Made by a program: the position numbers and the translations under genes
Origin: an uncultured Pelagibacteraceae bacterium
GTDB taxonomy: Bacteria; Pseudomonadota; Alphaproteobacteria; Pelagibacterales; Pelagibacteraceae
DNA: 64,000 bases
Direction of reading: 5' to 3'
NCBI GenBank assembly: GCA_902555065.1
Contig: CACDQQ010000002.1
Coordinates: forward strand, 62,001 to 126,000
The notes under the pieces: generated by a model
Told to the model about the DNA's origin: nothing
Seen by the model: the letters and a program-made list of their open reading frames with translations, nothing else
Databases searched by the model: none
Part shown: piece after piece, positions 20,380 through 30,047 of the stretch
Layout: each line of letters starts with the position of its first letter
Position numbering within the stretch: the first letter of the stretch is position 1

Positions 20380-20801
20380 TACAATCTATTTTCTGTTTTG
20401 TGTATTAGGTCACCAAGATTTTTTTCTTGGAAAAATAAGTTTATGTGTGTCTCTAGCTCATCCCATAAATTATGAGTTATGCATTTAGCAGATTTTCCAT
20501 TGCATCCTTTTTTTGAATGCTTTTGACAACCTATTGTTTTAACTTTTTCTTCCACTGCATAAAGAATGTCTGAAATTTTTATTTCATTAGGTGTTTTATT
20601 AAGAGTATAACCTCCTTTTTTCCCCCTTATGCTTTTTACGATTTCATTTTTTTTTAATTTTAAAAATAATTGCTCAAGGTAGACTAAGGATATCCCTTGT
20701 CTGATAGATATATCTCTCAGTGATATTGGCTCATTATTTTTAAATCTCGCTATGTCAGCTAGTGCCATTACAGCGTATCTGCTTTTGGTTGATAATTTCA
20801 T
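20379..20801 (-). CDS. iscR: Rrf2 family regulator, IscR-like with three conserved Cys
   Basis: [70 protein letters not shown]. Confidence 0.88.
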   Translation of the reverse strand: MKLSTKSRYAVMALADIARFKNNEPISLRDISIRQGISLVYLEQLFLKLKKNEIVKSIRGKKGGYTLNKTPNEIKISDILYAVEEKVKTIGCQKHSKKGCNGKSAKCITHNLWDELETHINLFFQEKNLGDLIHKTENRL

Positions 20802-20821
20802 ATTTTCCGCAATTCACGGGC

Positions 20822-20849
20822 TTTATATATACCTGACTAATTTAGTCAA
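20822..20849 (-). promoter_or_regulatory. Putative sigma70-like promoter for iscR-suf
   Basis: Minus strand: TTGACT (20844-20849), 16-nt spacer, TATAAA (20822-20827); overlaps the IscR-like operator. Confidence 0.55.
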
Positions 20850-20853
20850 GATT
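20829..20853. promoter_or_regulatory. Putative IscR type-1 operator upstream of iscR-suf
   Basis: ATACCTGACTAATTTAGTCAAGATT compared by hand to ATASYYGACTRWWWYAGTCRRSTAT: 23/25 positions agree. Confidence 0.75.
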
Positions 20854-20930
20854 CGGAATATTTAAAATGCTTGCATTTTGTCGCTTAATTTTGATAGAAA
20901 AATGTAATTTTTTTTTGAGACTGATAATCA

Positions 20931-21596
20931 ATGCCATCTACAGATACAAAAATTTCAGAAATCTTTATTCCAGGTCCAGCTGGCAGATTAGAAGCAAAGT
21001 ATTTTAAAAGTAAAAAAAATACTTCGCCTATTGCTTTAGTGCTCCACCCACACCCTCAATATGGAGGAACAATGAATAACAAAGTTGTTGTTGATGCTTT
21101 TCAAACTTTTGTTGATAATAATTTTTCAGTTTGCAGAGTAAATTTTAGAGGAGTTGGTAAAAGTGATGGTGAATTTGACAATGGACAAGGAGAGCTGGCT
21201 GATGCGGCAGCTGCATTGGATTGGTTAGAAAGAGAAAATTTTGATAACTCGCAATGTTGGATATCGGGATTTTCTTTTGGTTCATTGATTGCAATGCAGT
21301 TATTAATGCGAAGACCAGAAATAAATAGATTTATTGCAATATCACCACAACCTAATGTGTATGATTTTTCATTTTTATCCCCATGTCCAACTTCTGGTCT
21401 TATAATACATGGAAAGAAAGATGAACTTGTGCCTTTTGAAGATATTAATGAATTAAATAAAAGATTGAGTGCTCAGAAAGGAATTAAAGTAGAGTTTGAT
21501 ATTGTATCAGAGGCTAATCATTTTTTTTCAAAAGCAGATGAAACTTTAATCAAATGTCTGAATAAATATATAAAAAAAGAAACTGCTTTATATTAA
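20931..21596 (+). CDS. Alpha/beta hydrolase
   Basis: VLHPHPQYGGTMNNKVV, CRVNFRGVGKSDGEFDNGQGE, ISGFSFGSLIAMQ. Confidence 0.9.
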   Translation: MPSTDTKISEIFIPGPAGRLEAKYFKSKKNTSPIALVLHPHPQYGGTMNNKVVVDAFQTFVDNNFSVCRVNFRGVGKSDGEFDNGQGELADAAAALDWLERENFDNSQCWISGFSFGSLIAMQLLMRRPEINRFIAISPQPNVYDFSFLSPCPTSGLIIHGKKDELVPFEDINELNKRLSAQKGIKVEFDIVSEANHFFSKADETLIKCLNKYIKKETALY

Positions 21597-22690
21597 TAAT
21601 TTATTCTAATTTCTCCTCCTGTAACGGGTGATGATACATTCGTAGTTCTTGGATAGCTTATCGGTTTTTTTAGATAAGACCTAATTGACAAATATGCAAA
21701 TGCTTGGGACTCTATAAAATCACCATCTATACTAAATTCATCGATTAATTTAATTTTATATTTCAATAATTTCTTAATATGATTTACTAGTGTTCTGTTT
21801 TTTCTTCCTCCACCGCATAAAATAATTTCTATTTCATTATCAAAATTTTTTTTTATATTTTGTGAAATTATTAATGCTGTAAAATATGTTAACGTAGCCA
21901 CAGCATCTTCAAATTCTAAACCCTTAACAAAACTAAAATCAAATTCCTTTCTATCAAAAGAATGCTTTTCCTGTACATTATAAAACTCATGTTCATAAAA
22001 TTGATTAATTATATCTTTATTTATGTTTCCAGATAATGCTATATCTCCATTTCGATCATAATTTATTCCTTTTGTTTTTTTTAAATATTCATCAATTAAA
22101 ACATTTCCAGGACCAATATCTTTCGCTGCTAAAATATTTTTAAAACAATAAGTATAATTTGATATTCCTCCTATATTTAAAATTATTGTTGGATTATTTA
22201 TCTTAAATTTTTTTATTAAAAGTTCATGATAAACAGGTGTCAATGGGGCACCTTCACCACCATTTTTAATATCGTTAGCTCTAAAGTTAAAAATTACTTT
22301 TTCTTTTAATTCTTGAGAGAGTAAATTTGCATCTCCCATTTGTATAGAATATCCATCTTTAGGTTTATGAATTATCGTTTGTCCATGAAAACCAATTAAT
22401 TGAATATTTAAATTATTCTCATTAATAATTTTCTTTGATATTTTTGAATGATAAAGTGTAAGATCTCTATCTAAAGATTTATAAGTGCTTATATTTTCCT
22501 CTATATCTACTTTATTATTTATATTTAAAATAAAAGAAGAAAGTCTTTTTCTAAATTCTTCAGGATAATTGAAATACTTATTATCTATTATGTCTAAATT
22601 ATTTTCACCATCTGATTTGATAATACTTGCATCAATGCCATCAAGAGATGTACCACTCATTAAACCTAGTGCTATAAAAGAATTATCCAT
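21593..22690 (-). CDS. anmK: Anhydro-N-acetylmuramic acid kinase
   Basis: ALGLMSGTSLDGIDA, LIGFHGQTIIHKP, DIGPGNVLIDEY. Confidence 0.95.
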   Translation of the reverse strand: MDNSFIALGLMSGTSLDGIDASIIKSDGENNLDIIDNKYFNYPEEFRKRLSSFILNINNKVDIEENISTYKSLDRDLTLYHSKISKKIINENNLNIQLIGFHGQTIIHKPKDGYSIQMGDANLLSQELKEKVIFNFRANDIKNGGEGAPLTPVYHELLIKKFKINNPTIILNIGGISNYTYCFKNILAAKDIGPGNVLIDEYLKKTKGINYDRNGDIALSGNINKDIINQFYEHEFYNVQEKHSFDRKEFDFSFVKGLEFEDAVATLTYFTALIISQNIKKNFDNEIEIILCGGGRKNRTLVNHIKKLLKYKIKLIDEFSIDGDFIESQAFAYLSIRSYLKKPISYPRTTNVSSPVTGGEIRINY

Positions 22691-22736
22691 TATTGATTAT
22701 TATTTTTATTTAAATATGTATATTAAAATACCATTT

Positions 22737-23960
22737 ATGAATGAATTTTTAAAAGAATTTAAAGACAGAGGATATTTTTATCAATGCACAGACGAAAAAG
22801 CTCTTTCAAAGAAGCTGAATGAAGAGAGTATAAAAGGATATATAGGCTTTGACTGCACTGCTCAAAGTTTACACGTAGGTAGCTTGCTTCAAATCATGTG
22901 CTTAAGATTAATGCAAAAACATGGACATAAACCAATTGTTTTACTTGGTGGTGGAACTACCAGAATAGGAGATCCATCTGGAAAAGATAAGACAAGAAAA
23001 ATTTTAGAAGAAAATGAAATAGAAAAAAATATAAAAAGTATAGAGAACATACTAAAAAAATTTTTAGAGACAAAAGATGAAAAAGTGGCTCCAATTTTTG
23101 TTAACAACTACACTTGGCTAAAAAAATTAAATTATATATCTTTTCTAAGGGATATAGGAAAGCATTTTACTATAAATAAAATGTTAAGTTTTGATAGTAT
23201 TAAGTTAAGGTTAGAGAGAGAGCAATCATTAAGTTATATGGAATTTAATTATATGATTTTGCAAGCTTACGATTTTCTAGAATTAAATAAGAAAGAAAAC
23301 TGTTTACTCCAAATTGGAGGGTCAGATCAATGGGGCAATATTATTAATGGAGTTGAACTCATTAAAAGATATTCATCTAACGAAGTTTATGGTTTAACTA
23401 CAGAACTTATTACTTTAGCATCAGGTGCTAAGATGGGCAAAACAGAAGATGGTGCTATTTGGCTAGATAAAAAATTATTTTCAGTTTTCGATTATTGGCA
23501 ATTTTGGAGAAATACTGATGATAAAGATGTATTAAAATTTCTTAAAATGTTCACAGATTTAAAATTAAACGAAATTGAAGATATAAACACTCAAGACATA
23601 AATGAACAAAAAATTATTTTAGCAAACGAAGCTACTTCTATACTTCACGGAGCTAATGATGCTGCAGAAGCGGAAAAAATAGCAAGAAATTCTTTTTCAG
23701 GAAACTCATCTGGTGAAAATTTGCCAAATACAAAGGTAGATATCTCTAATATTGGTAATGATGTTGTTAATTTAGTCTCAATTATTGATAAAAACTTATC
23801 TAAAAGTGAAATAAGAAGATTAATAAAATCTAATGGTGTTAAAATCAACAATCAAATTATTTCAGATGATAAATTCATAATTTCGAATGAACTTATAAAA
23901 AAAAATAATTTTATTAAGCTCTCAATCGGTAAGAAAAAACACTACAAAATAGTAATTTAA
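22737..23960 (+). CDS. tyrS: Tyrosyl-tRNA synthetase
   Basis: GFDCTAQSLHVGSLLQIM, QIGGSDQWGNI, KMGKTEDGA. Start moved from 22569 to the ATG at 22737 because the extension is antisense to anmK and not TyrRS-like. Confidence 0.96.
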   Translation: MNEFLKEFKDRGYFYQCTDEKALSKKLNEESIKGYIGFDCTAQSLHVGSLLQIMCLRLMQKHGHKPIVLLGGGTTRIGDPSGKDKTRKILEENEIEKNIKSIENILKKFLETKDEKVAPIFVNNYTWLKKLNYISFLRDIGKHFTINKMLSFDSIKLRLEREQSLSYMEFNYMILQAYDFLELNKKENCLLQIGGSDQWGNIINGVELIKRYSSNEVYGLTTELITLASGAKMGKTEDGAIWLDKKLFSVFDYWQFWRNTDDKDVLKFLKMFTDLKLNEIEDINTQDINEQKIILANEATSILHGANDAAEAEKIARNSFSGNSSGENLPNTKVDISNIGNDVVNLVSIIDKNLSKSEIRRLIKSNGVKINNQIISDDKFIISNELIKKNNFIKLSIGKKKHYKIVI

Positions 23961-26539
23961 TTTGAAATTTTTTCCAAAGTTCGAGTTATAAATCTTGGAG
24001 TTAAAGTTTTTATTGGATTGACAGTAGATTTAAGTTTTTTAGGTGGCCCTTTAATTTTAAAGCTTACGCCAAATACTCCTTCACCAATTTTTTTTCCAAC
24101 CAATATATCGCCTAACATTGGTATTTTTGAAATTGTTTTATTAACAGTTGTTGCTGGTACAATTGTTCCTTTCAAGCTAGTTAATTCATCTTTTACAATA
24201 TAACCTTCCATCATAACCGAAATTGCTGGGCCTATAGCATACATCTCTTTTATTTTAGTATTATTTCCTAAAGTTTCATAATCCATCTCAAAATCAGTAA
24301 ATCGTATACCTTCGCCAGTTAGAAGATCAGCTATTCCTTGCAGTGATGCCAATGTAAGAAGCCTTGCAAGAACAGGTACTTCTTGTACTTTAAAATCAAT
24401 AATTTTTAAATTTGATTTTGTTTTACCCTCATAATTTAGCGCCTCGTATATTAATTTACCTTCCTTAAAACCCTTTATAAATTTGAAATTTTTAATGAAA
24501 GGTTCTGGTTCTTCAATTTCTAAATTAGTAATTTTTTGTTTTTTATCATTAGTGAAAATGCTTAGAGCAAATTTTCTCTTATTATCTAATTTTGCATTTA
24601 TATTTGAACTAAAAACCTTGTTATTCTTTAATTGTATATCACCTTTAACATTTGATAAATAAGAAAAGCTATCAACAAAATATTTTCCAATATCTAAATA
24701 AATAATAGTATTCAAATTTTTGAAACTTGAAAAAATCGATTTAGACGAATTATCTAATAAATTTTTTACATTTTTAGATCCATCAAATTGACTGCCGGTT
24801 AAGTAATAGTTGTTGTTAACTTTCTTAAATTCTAATTTATTTTCTTTTCTGTTTTTGTTAACAATATTGATTTTAAATAAATCTAAACTTTTAATTTTAT
24901 CATTTTTTCCTATTTCAAGATTTTCAACATTTATACTTTTTTCTTGTTCATTAAAATCTATATTTTTGAAAAATATTTCATTATTGTCTTTGTAAATTCC
25001 ATTTATATTCAAATTAGATTTTATATCTGCTCTTTTTCGATAATCTAATTCTTCAATATCTATTTCTGCGCTATCTAGGTCTAAATCTAAATCAAAAAAG
25101 TACTTATTATTTTTTTTTTCAACATTTAAAGAAATATTTTCATTTATATTGTTAATTGAATATTTGCTTTTTAAGTTAAATTTAAATTTTTTATTTTTAT
25201 AATCTAAATTTAAATGGCTATTACTAAATTTTATTTGATTTTTGAAGTCACTAAAATATTTCTTTATTCTTTGTGATTTATAGTCAATTAAAATACCTTC
25301 AGATTTCAATTTAGATTTAATACTAAAATTTTGAATTTCATTTTTTTTATTTAATTTAAAATTAATTAAATTTTCTGATGCAAATATGATATCTTGGTCT
25401 TGAAGACTAAAGTTTTTAAATTGAACAAATTTTTTAAATTCTTTAGAGTTAATTATGCTTTTTGTATTACTTAAATCTATATTAACAAAAGCATCTTTGT
25501 TTTGTTTTTTCTTATAAATTATATTAATTAAATTTTTTGCTTTATTATTATTGTTATTATTATTTTGAAATAAAAACTTGCTATTTAAAACAATTTTTAA
25601 TTCTTCTTTAATGTAATTAATTAAAATATTGCCATCTTTAAAATATATTAAGTCTTGATATTTTGATTTTGTAAATAACTTATCAAAATTTAATTTTGAA
25701 GTAATGCTTAAATCTTTGATATTAAGTTTTTTATTGATTTTAAATGACAATTCATTCTCTGAGCTTAGATTTATAGGTCTATCATCTATTAAATCTAAAT
25801 TAATATTTATAAATTTTCTGTAACTATTTAAATTAATTTTAGTCTCATTTGTTTTAAAATTACCTGAGATTTCGAAATAATTATTAATTTTTTTAATTCT
25901 TATTTTCTCTGAAGCAATGAAGAACTTATCAAATGATAATTCTATTTCATTTAAATTTATTACATCCTGATCTACTAAAAAGTCGAATTTAATATTTTCA
26001 ACTTTTGATTGGTTAGGTAATTTTATTTCTGCATCTGCTACTGATCCATTGAAAGTATATTGAATATTTTTAGGATTTTTTTTATCAAATGTTATTTCTG
26101 AGATTAATTTTATTTTTCCCTTTTTGATTTGTTTTAAAATTAAATTTCTGGCTAAACTAAAGTCATATTCATTTATAAAATTAGTAAATTGATTAATATC
26201 ATTTTCTTTGGAAATTATTGATATCTTGGAGACTGGGTTTTTGTTTCTTATATAATCAAAAATATTTAGGTCAAACTTTATATTTTCTAAGTCAATATTT
26301 TTCTGATTAATTGCTATTTGAGGGTCCAAAGTAAAAATCTCGAATTCAAAATTGGATGGATTTAATTTAAAATTCACTTGATTTAATTTTAATTTTATTT
26401 TTGGATCAATCTCTTTAACTTTTTCATTTATTAAACTATTAAAATTATCTGTTCTAATACCTGATGTTGTTAAAAATATAAAAATTGCTAATAAGATAGT
26501 TATTATTGAAATTAAAATTATAGAAATTATTTTACGCAT
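23957..26539 (-). CDS. AsmA/YhdP-like (DUF3971) envelope protein
   Basis: N-terminal TM helix; C-terminal LARLLTLASLQGIADLLTGEGIRFTDFEMDYE and YAIGPAISVMMEGYIV. Confidence 0.8.
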   Translation of the reverse strand: MRKIISIILISIITILLAIFIFLTTSGIRTDNFNSLINEKVKEIDPKIKLKLNQVNFKLNPSNFEFEIFTLDPQIAINQKNIDLENIKFDLNIFDYIRNKNPVSKISIISKENDINQFTNFINEYDFSLARNLILKQIKKGKIKLISEITFDKKNPKNIQYTFNGSVADAEIKLPNQSKVENIKFDFLVDQDVINLNEIELSFDKFFIASEKIRIKKINNYFEISGNFKTNETKINLNSYRKFININLDLIDDRPINLSSENELSFKINKKLNIKDLSITSKLNFDKLFTKSKYQDLIYFKDGNILINYIKEELKIVLNSKFLFQNNNNNNNKAKNLINIIYKKKQNKDAFVNIDLSNTKSIINSKEFKKFVQFKNFSLQDQDIIFASENLINFKLNKKNEIQNFSIKSKLKSEGILIDYKSQRIKKYFSDFKNQIKFSNSHLNLDYKNKKFKFNLKSKYSINNINENISLNVEKKNNKYFFDLDLDLDSAEIDIEELDYRKRADIKSNLNINGIYKDNNEIFFKNIDFNEQEKSINVENLEIGKNDKIKSLDLFKINIVNKNRKENKLEFKKVNNNYYLTGSQFDGSKNVKNLLDNSSKSIFSSFKNLNTIIYLDIGKYFVDSFSYLSNVKGDIQLKNNKVFSSNINAKLDNKRKFALSIFTNDKKQKITNLEIEEPEPFIKNFKFIKGFKEGKLIYEALNYEGKTKSNLKIIDFKVQEVPVLARLLTLASLQGIADLLTGEGIRFTDFEMDYETLGNNTKIKEMYAIGPAISVMMEGYIVKDELTSLKGTIVPATTVNKTISKIPMLGDILVGKKIGEGVFGVSFKIKGPPKKLKSTVNPIKTLTPRFITRTLEKISN

Positions 26540-27630
26540 TTAATTTATATAAAGAACTTTCTAAAAAATTATCTATTTCTCCATCTAATACTTTTTCAGG
26601 ACTAGAACTTTCAAAATTAGTTCTGTTATCTTTTACCATTTTGTAAGGGTGTAATACATATGATCTAATTTGATGACCCCATCCAATTTCTGACTTCGAA
26701 TTTTCAAGATTTTCATTTTCTTTTTCTTTTTTTTTTAACTCATAGTCATAAAGTCTTGCTCTTAACATATTCATGCAAGTTTCTTTATTTTTGTGTTGTG
26801 ATCTTTCATTTTGACATTGTACCACAATTTTTGTTGGTAGGTGTGTAATTCTTACTGCACTATCAGTTGTGTTGACATGTTGACCACCTGCGCCACTAGA
26901 TCTGTATGTATCTATTCTTAAATCTTTTTCTAGAATTTCAACATCAATATTTTCAGAAATAACTGGGTATACCCAAACACTGGCAAAACTTGTATGTCTT
27001 CTAGCACCAGAGTCAAAGGGAGAAATTCTAACAAGTCTATGTATTCCAGATTCATTTTTTAATAATCCATTTACGTAATCTCCACTTACTTTTATTATTG
27101 AAGATTTAATGCCAGCTTCATCACCTTTATGTTCGCTGATAATTTCGATTTTGAAATTTTTTTTGGTTGCCCACTTCATATACATTCTTCTTAACATATC
27201 AGCCCAGTCTTGACTTTCAGTTCCACCAGCACCTGCGTGAAATTCTAAATAACTATCAAATGTATCATTATCATTTGATAGAAAACATCTTATTTCAATT
27301 TGTTTAATTTTATTAAAGAGTATTTTTATATTTGAGGTTGTCTCTTTAATCATTTCATCGTTATGTTCCCCAATAGCCAAATCATAAATATCAAATAAAT
27401 CTTTACTTTCATTTGATGTTATTTCGTAATTATTTAATAATTTTTCTAAATTAGTTTTTTCACGTAAAACTTTTTCAGCAATTTTTTTATCCTGCCAAAA
27501 ATCTGGTTTTTCTATTAAATTTGATAAATTAATTATTTTTTCTGAAATCTTTGTCTTTTCAAAGAAACTCCTTTATTCTTTGATTTATTTTTTCTATTTC
27601 TGATTTAATATTTAATACTTCCTGATCCAT
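26532..27630 (-). CDS. prfB: Peptide chain release factor 2, expressed via +1 programmed frameshift
   Basis: Main ORF carries SGAGGQHVNTTDSAVRITH (GGQ). 23-codon zero-frame leader MDQEVLNIKSEIEKINQRIKEFL ends at TGA (27561-27559); +1 reading CTT-GAA continues LEKTKISEKIINLSNLIEKPDFWQDKKIAEK into the listed ORF. Confidence 0.95.
27559..27574 (-). promoter_or_regulatory. prfB programmed +1 frameshift site
   Basis: Minus strand AAAGGAG-TTT-CTT-TGA: internal Shine-Dalgarno-like AGGAG, 3-nt spacing, slippery CTT followed by in-frame TGA. Confidence 0.93.
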
Positions 27631-29966
27631 TAATAAAATTTTAATATATTTGTTGTATTTAATCTACTATCAAAATTGTTGGGCATATTATCTAGTTCGT
27701 TATCTTTTTTTTTAAATGACTCAATTATAGCTAATTTAGTTTTAGGATTCGCTTTTTTTCCAGTTTTTGCATCTATGACCATCATATTTATATTGTCTGC
27801 TACTTTAAAAGGTCTAGCGTTAAAAGTATTTGCTGTTTTTTTTATAAACTCTTTAAAAATTGGCATTGCTGTTTTTGAACCTGTTTCAAATTTACCTAAA
27901 CTTCTTGGATTATCATAGCCAATGTATACTCCAACCACTAAATTTGATGTAAATCCTATAAACCAGGTATCTGTATTTTTGTTTGTTGTTCCAGTCTTGC
28001 CAGCTAATTCAAATTTTAATTCTTTTAAACCTTTTCCAGTTCCACGTTCTATAACACCTTTCAACATAGAGGTAATCTGATAGGCTGTTTGTGGTGAAAA
28101 AATCTGTTGATATTTATTTTTAATAATTGGGTTACTAGTTCCATCATATGAAATTAAATCACAATTTTCACAGAATCTTTTTTCATTGTTAAAAATAGTT
28201 TTTCCTTCACTGTCTTGAATTCTATCAATTAATATTGGATTAACTAATTTTCCACCATTCAAAAAAGAACAATAAGCGCTTGTGATTTTTAACAAAGTCG
28301 TTTCAGCAGAGCCCAAAGATACTGACATAAGTTCATCTGGATTTTCATAAATGTTTAATTTTTTTGAAAAATTTATAATTTTGTCTATGCCTAATTCTTG
28401 AGCTATTCGAACAGTCATAAGATTTCTTGATTTTTCTATGCCTGTTCTTAGTGTTGAAGGTCCGTAGAACTTTTTGCCGTAATTTTCTGGTTTCCACATT
28501 TTTAAATCATTTCCTTGATCTAATACTATAGGAGCATCTAATACTAATGTTGTTGGTAAAAAATTATTTTCTAATGCTAAAGCATATATGAAAGGTTTAA
28601 ATGCAGATCCAGGCTGACGTTTTGCTTGAGATGCTCTATTAAATTCACTTTGTTTAAAACTAAATCCACCTGACAATGCTAATACTCTTCCGCTATATGG
28701 ATCCATCACAACAATACCTCCGTTTGCTCTTGGAAGTTGTTTTAAACTATAGTTTCCACTGGATAATTTCTTTACGTAAATTATGTCACCAGTTTTAAAT
28801 AGTTTTTTGAATTCCTTCCGCGTCCAATCAATGTCATTAAAATTAATTGTTCCATTATCATCATTTTGAGTTTTGATGACTGTTTCAAATTTGTCAATTC
28901 TAGTAACAACAGCCAATTCCCATCCTAAGGATTTTTCTAAATTTAAGTCTTTAAGATCTTTTTTCCAATTTTTGTATTTTTTAATATTTGATAAAGGACC
29001 TCTCCATCCTTTTCTCTTATCAAATTTTTGCAAACCATTCCTAAGTGATTGTGTAGCAATTTTTTGTAATTCTAAATCCAAAGGTGTCTTGATGTTAAAT
29101 CCTTGTTCATATACTTTATCATATCCATATTTATCAATTACATCTTTTCTAACATCCTCTACATAATATCTAGAATCTTCTAGGTAAATTCTTTTTCTCT
29201 TTTGTAATTTAATTTTAGAATTAATTAATTTAGAATGTTTTTTTTTATCAATGAATCCATTATCTAATAAATTATTTAATACTAAATTTCTTCTAAATTT
29301 TGCCAATTCCTTATTTTTATATGGATTATATTTGCTTGGTGCTTTTGGAAGAGCAGCTAAAAGTGCAGCCTCTCCATAATTGAGTTCACTTATTGGTTTA
29401 TTAAAATATCTTAAACTAGCAGATGCTATACCATAGCTACCCTCGCCAAGATAAATTTGATTTAGATAAAGCTCTAGAATTCTTTTTTTTGATAAAACAC
29501 GCTCAATTCTAAAAGCCAATATTGCTTCTTTTATTTTTCTATCAATACTTACTTCATTGGTTAAAAGAAAGTTCTTTGCTACTTGTTGGGTAATAGTAGA
29601 GGCACCTTCCAATCTTTTTGAGTAAAGTAGATTAAATATGTTATTTTTAATTGCTCTTACTACTCCTTTAGCATCAACTCCTGGATGGTCAAAAAAGTTT
29701 TTATCCTCCGCAGATAAAAAAGCATTTATCACGGTTTGAGATATAGCAGAATATGGAACAAAAATTCTTTTTTCAGATGAAAAATCGCTTACTAACACTC
29801 CGTTTCCTGAATATAACTTACTTGATACTGGGGGTTTGTAACTTTTAAGATATTTATAATCAGGTAATTTATTAGAATATGACCAAAGAATAGATATTAT
29901 TGATAATAATATTAGAAGAGATGACAAAAATCCAAATATTATTAATCTTTTAAAGAGCTTTTGCAT
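27630..29966 (-). CDS. mrcA: Penicillin-binding protein 1A (transglycosylase/transpeptidase)
   Basis: SAEDKNFFDHPGVD, GASTITQQVAKNFLL, RQPGSAFKPFIY, AGKTGTTNKNTDTWFIGF. Confidence 0.96.
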   Translation of the reverse strand: MQKLFKRLIIFGFLSSLLILLSIISILWSYSNKLPDYKYLKSYKPPVSSKLYSGNGVLVSDFSSEKRIFVPYSAISQTVINAFLSAEDKNFFDHPGVDAKGVVRAIKNNIFNLLYSKRLEGASTITQQVAKNFLLTNEVSIDRKIKEAILAFRIERVLSKKRILELYLNQIYLGEGSYGIASASLRYFNKPISELNYGEAALLAALPKAPSKYNPYKNKELAKFRRNLVLNNLLDNGFIDKKKHSKLINSKIKLQKRKRIYLEDSRYYVEDVRKDVIDKYGYDKVYEQGFNIKTPLDLELQKIATQSLRNGLQKFDKRKGWRGPLSNIKKYKNWKKDLKDLNLEKSLGWELAVVTRIDKFETVIKTQNDDNGTINFNDIDWTRKEFKKLFKTGDIIYVKKLSSGNYSLKQLPRANGGIVVMDPYSGRVLALSGGFSFKQSEFNRASQAKRQPGSAFKPFIYALALENNFLPTTLVLDAPIVLDQGNDLKMWKPENYGKKFYGPSTLRTGIEKSRNLMTVRIAQELGIDKIINFSKKLNIYENPDELMSVSLGSAETTLLKITSAYCSFLNGGKLVNPILIDRIQDSEGKTIFNNEKRFCENCDLISYDGTSNPIIKNKYQQIFSPQTAYQITSMLKGVIERGTGKGLKELKFELAGKTGTTNKNTDTWFIGFTSNLVVGVYIGYDNPRSLGKFETGSKTAMPIFKEFIKKTANTFNARPFKVADNINMMVIDAKTGKKANPKTKLAIIESFKKKDNELDNMPNNFDSRLNTTNILKFY

Positions 29967-30047
29967 TTTAGTTTAAATATCTTGCGAATTTGTTATTCTT
30001 AAGGCACAAAATTTATTAAATTAACTTATGAAAAAATCAGTAAAATT

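Noticed and set aside
22569-22736. 56-codon N-terminal extension of the tyrS ORF
   Set aside because: Antisense to the anmK start region, not TyrRS-like; an ATG at 22737 gives the expected N-terminus.
25541-25570. Trinucleotide repeat encoding poly-Asn in the AsmA-like protein
   Set aside because: Short low-complexity run expected in AT-rich DNA; no evidence of function.
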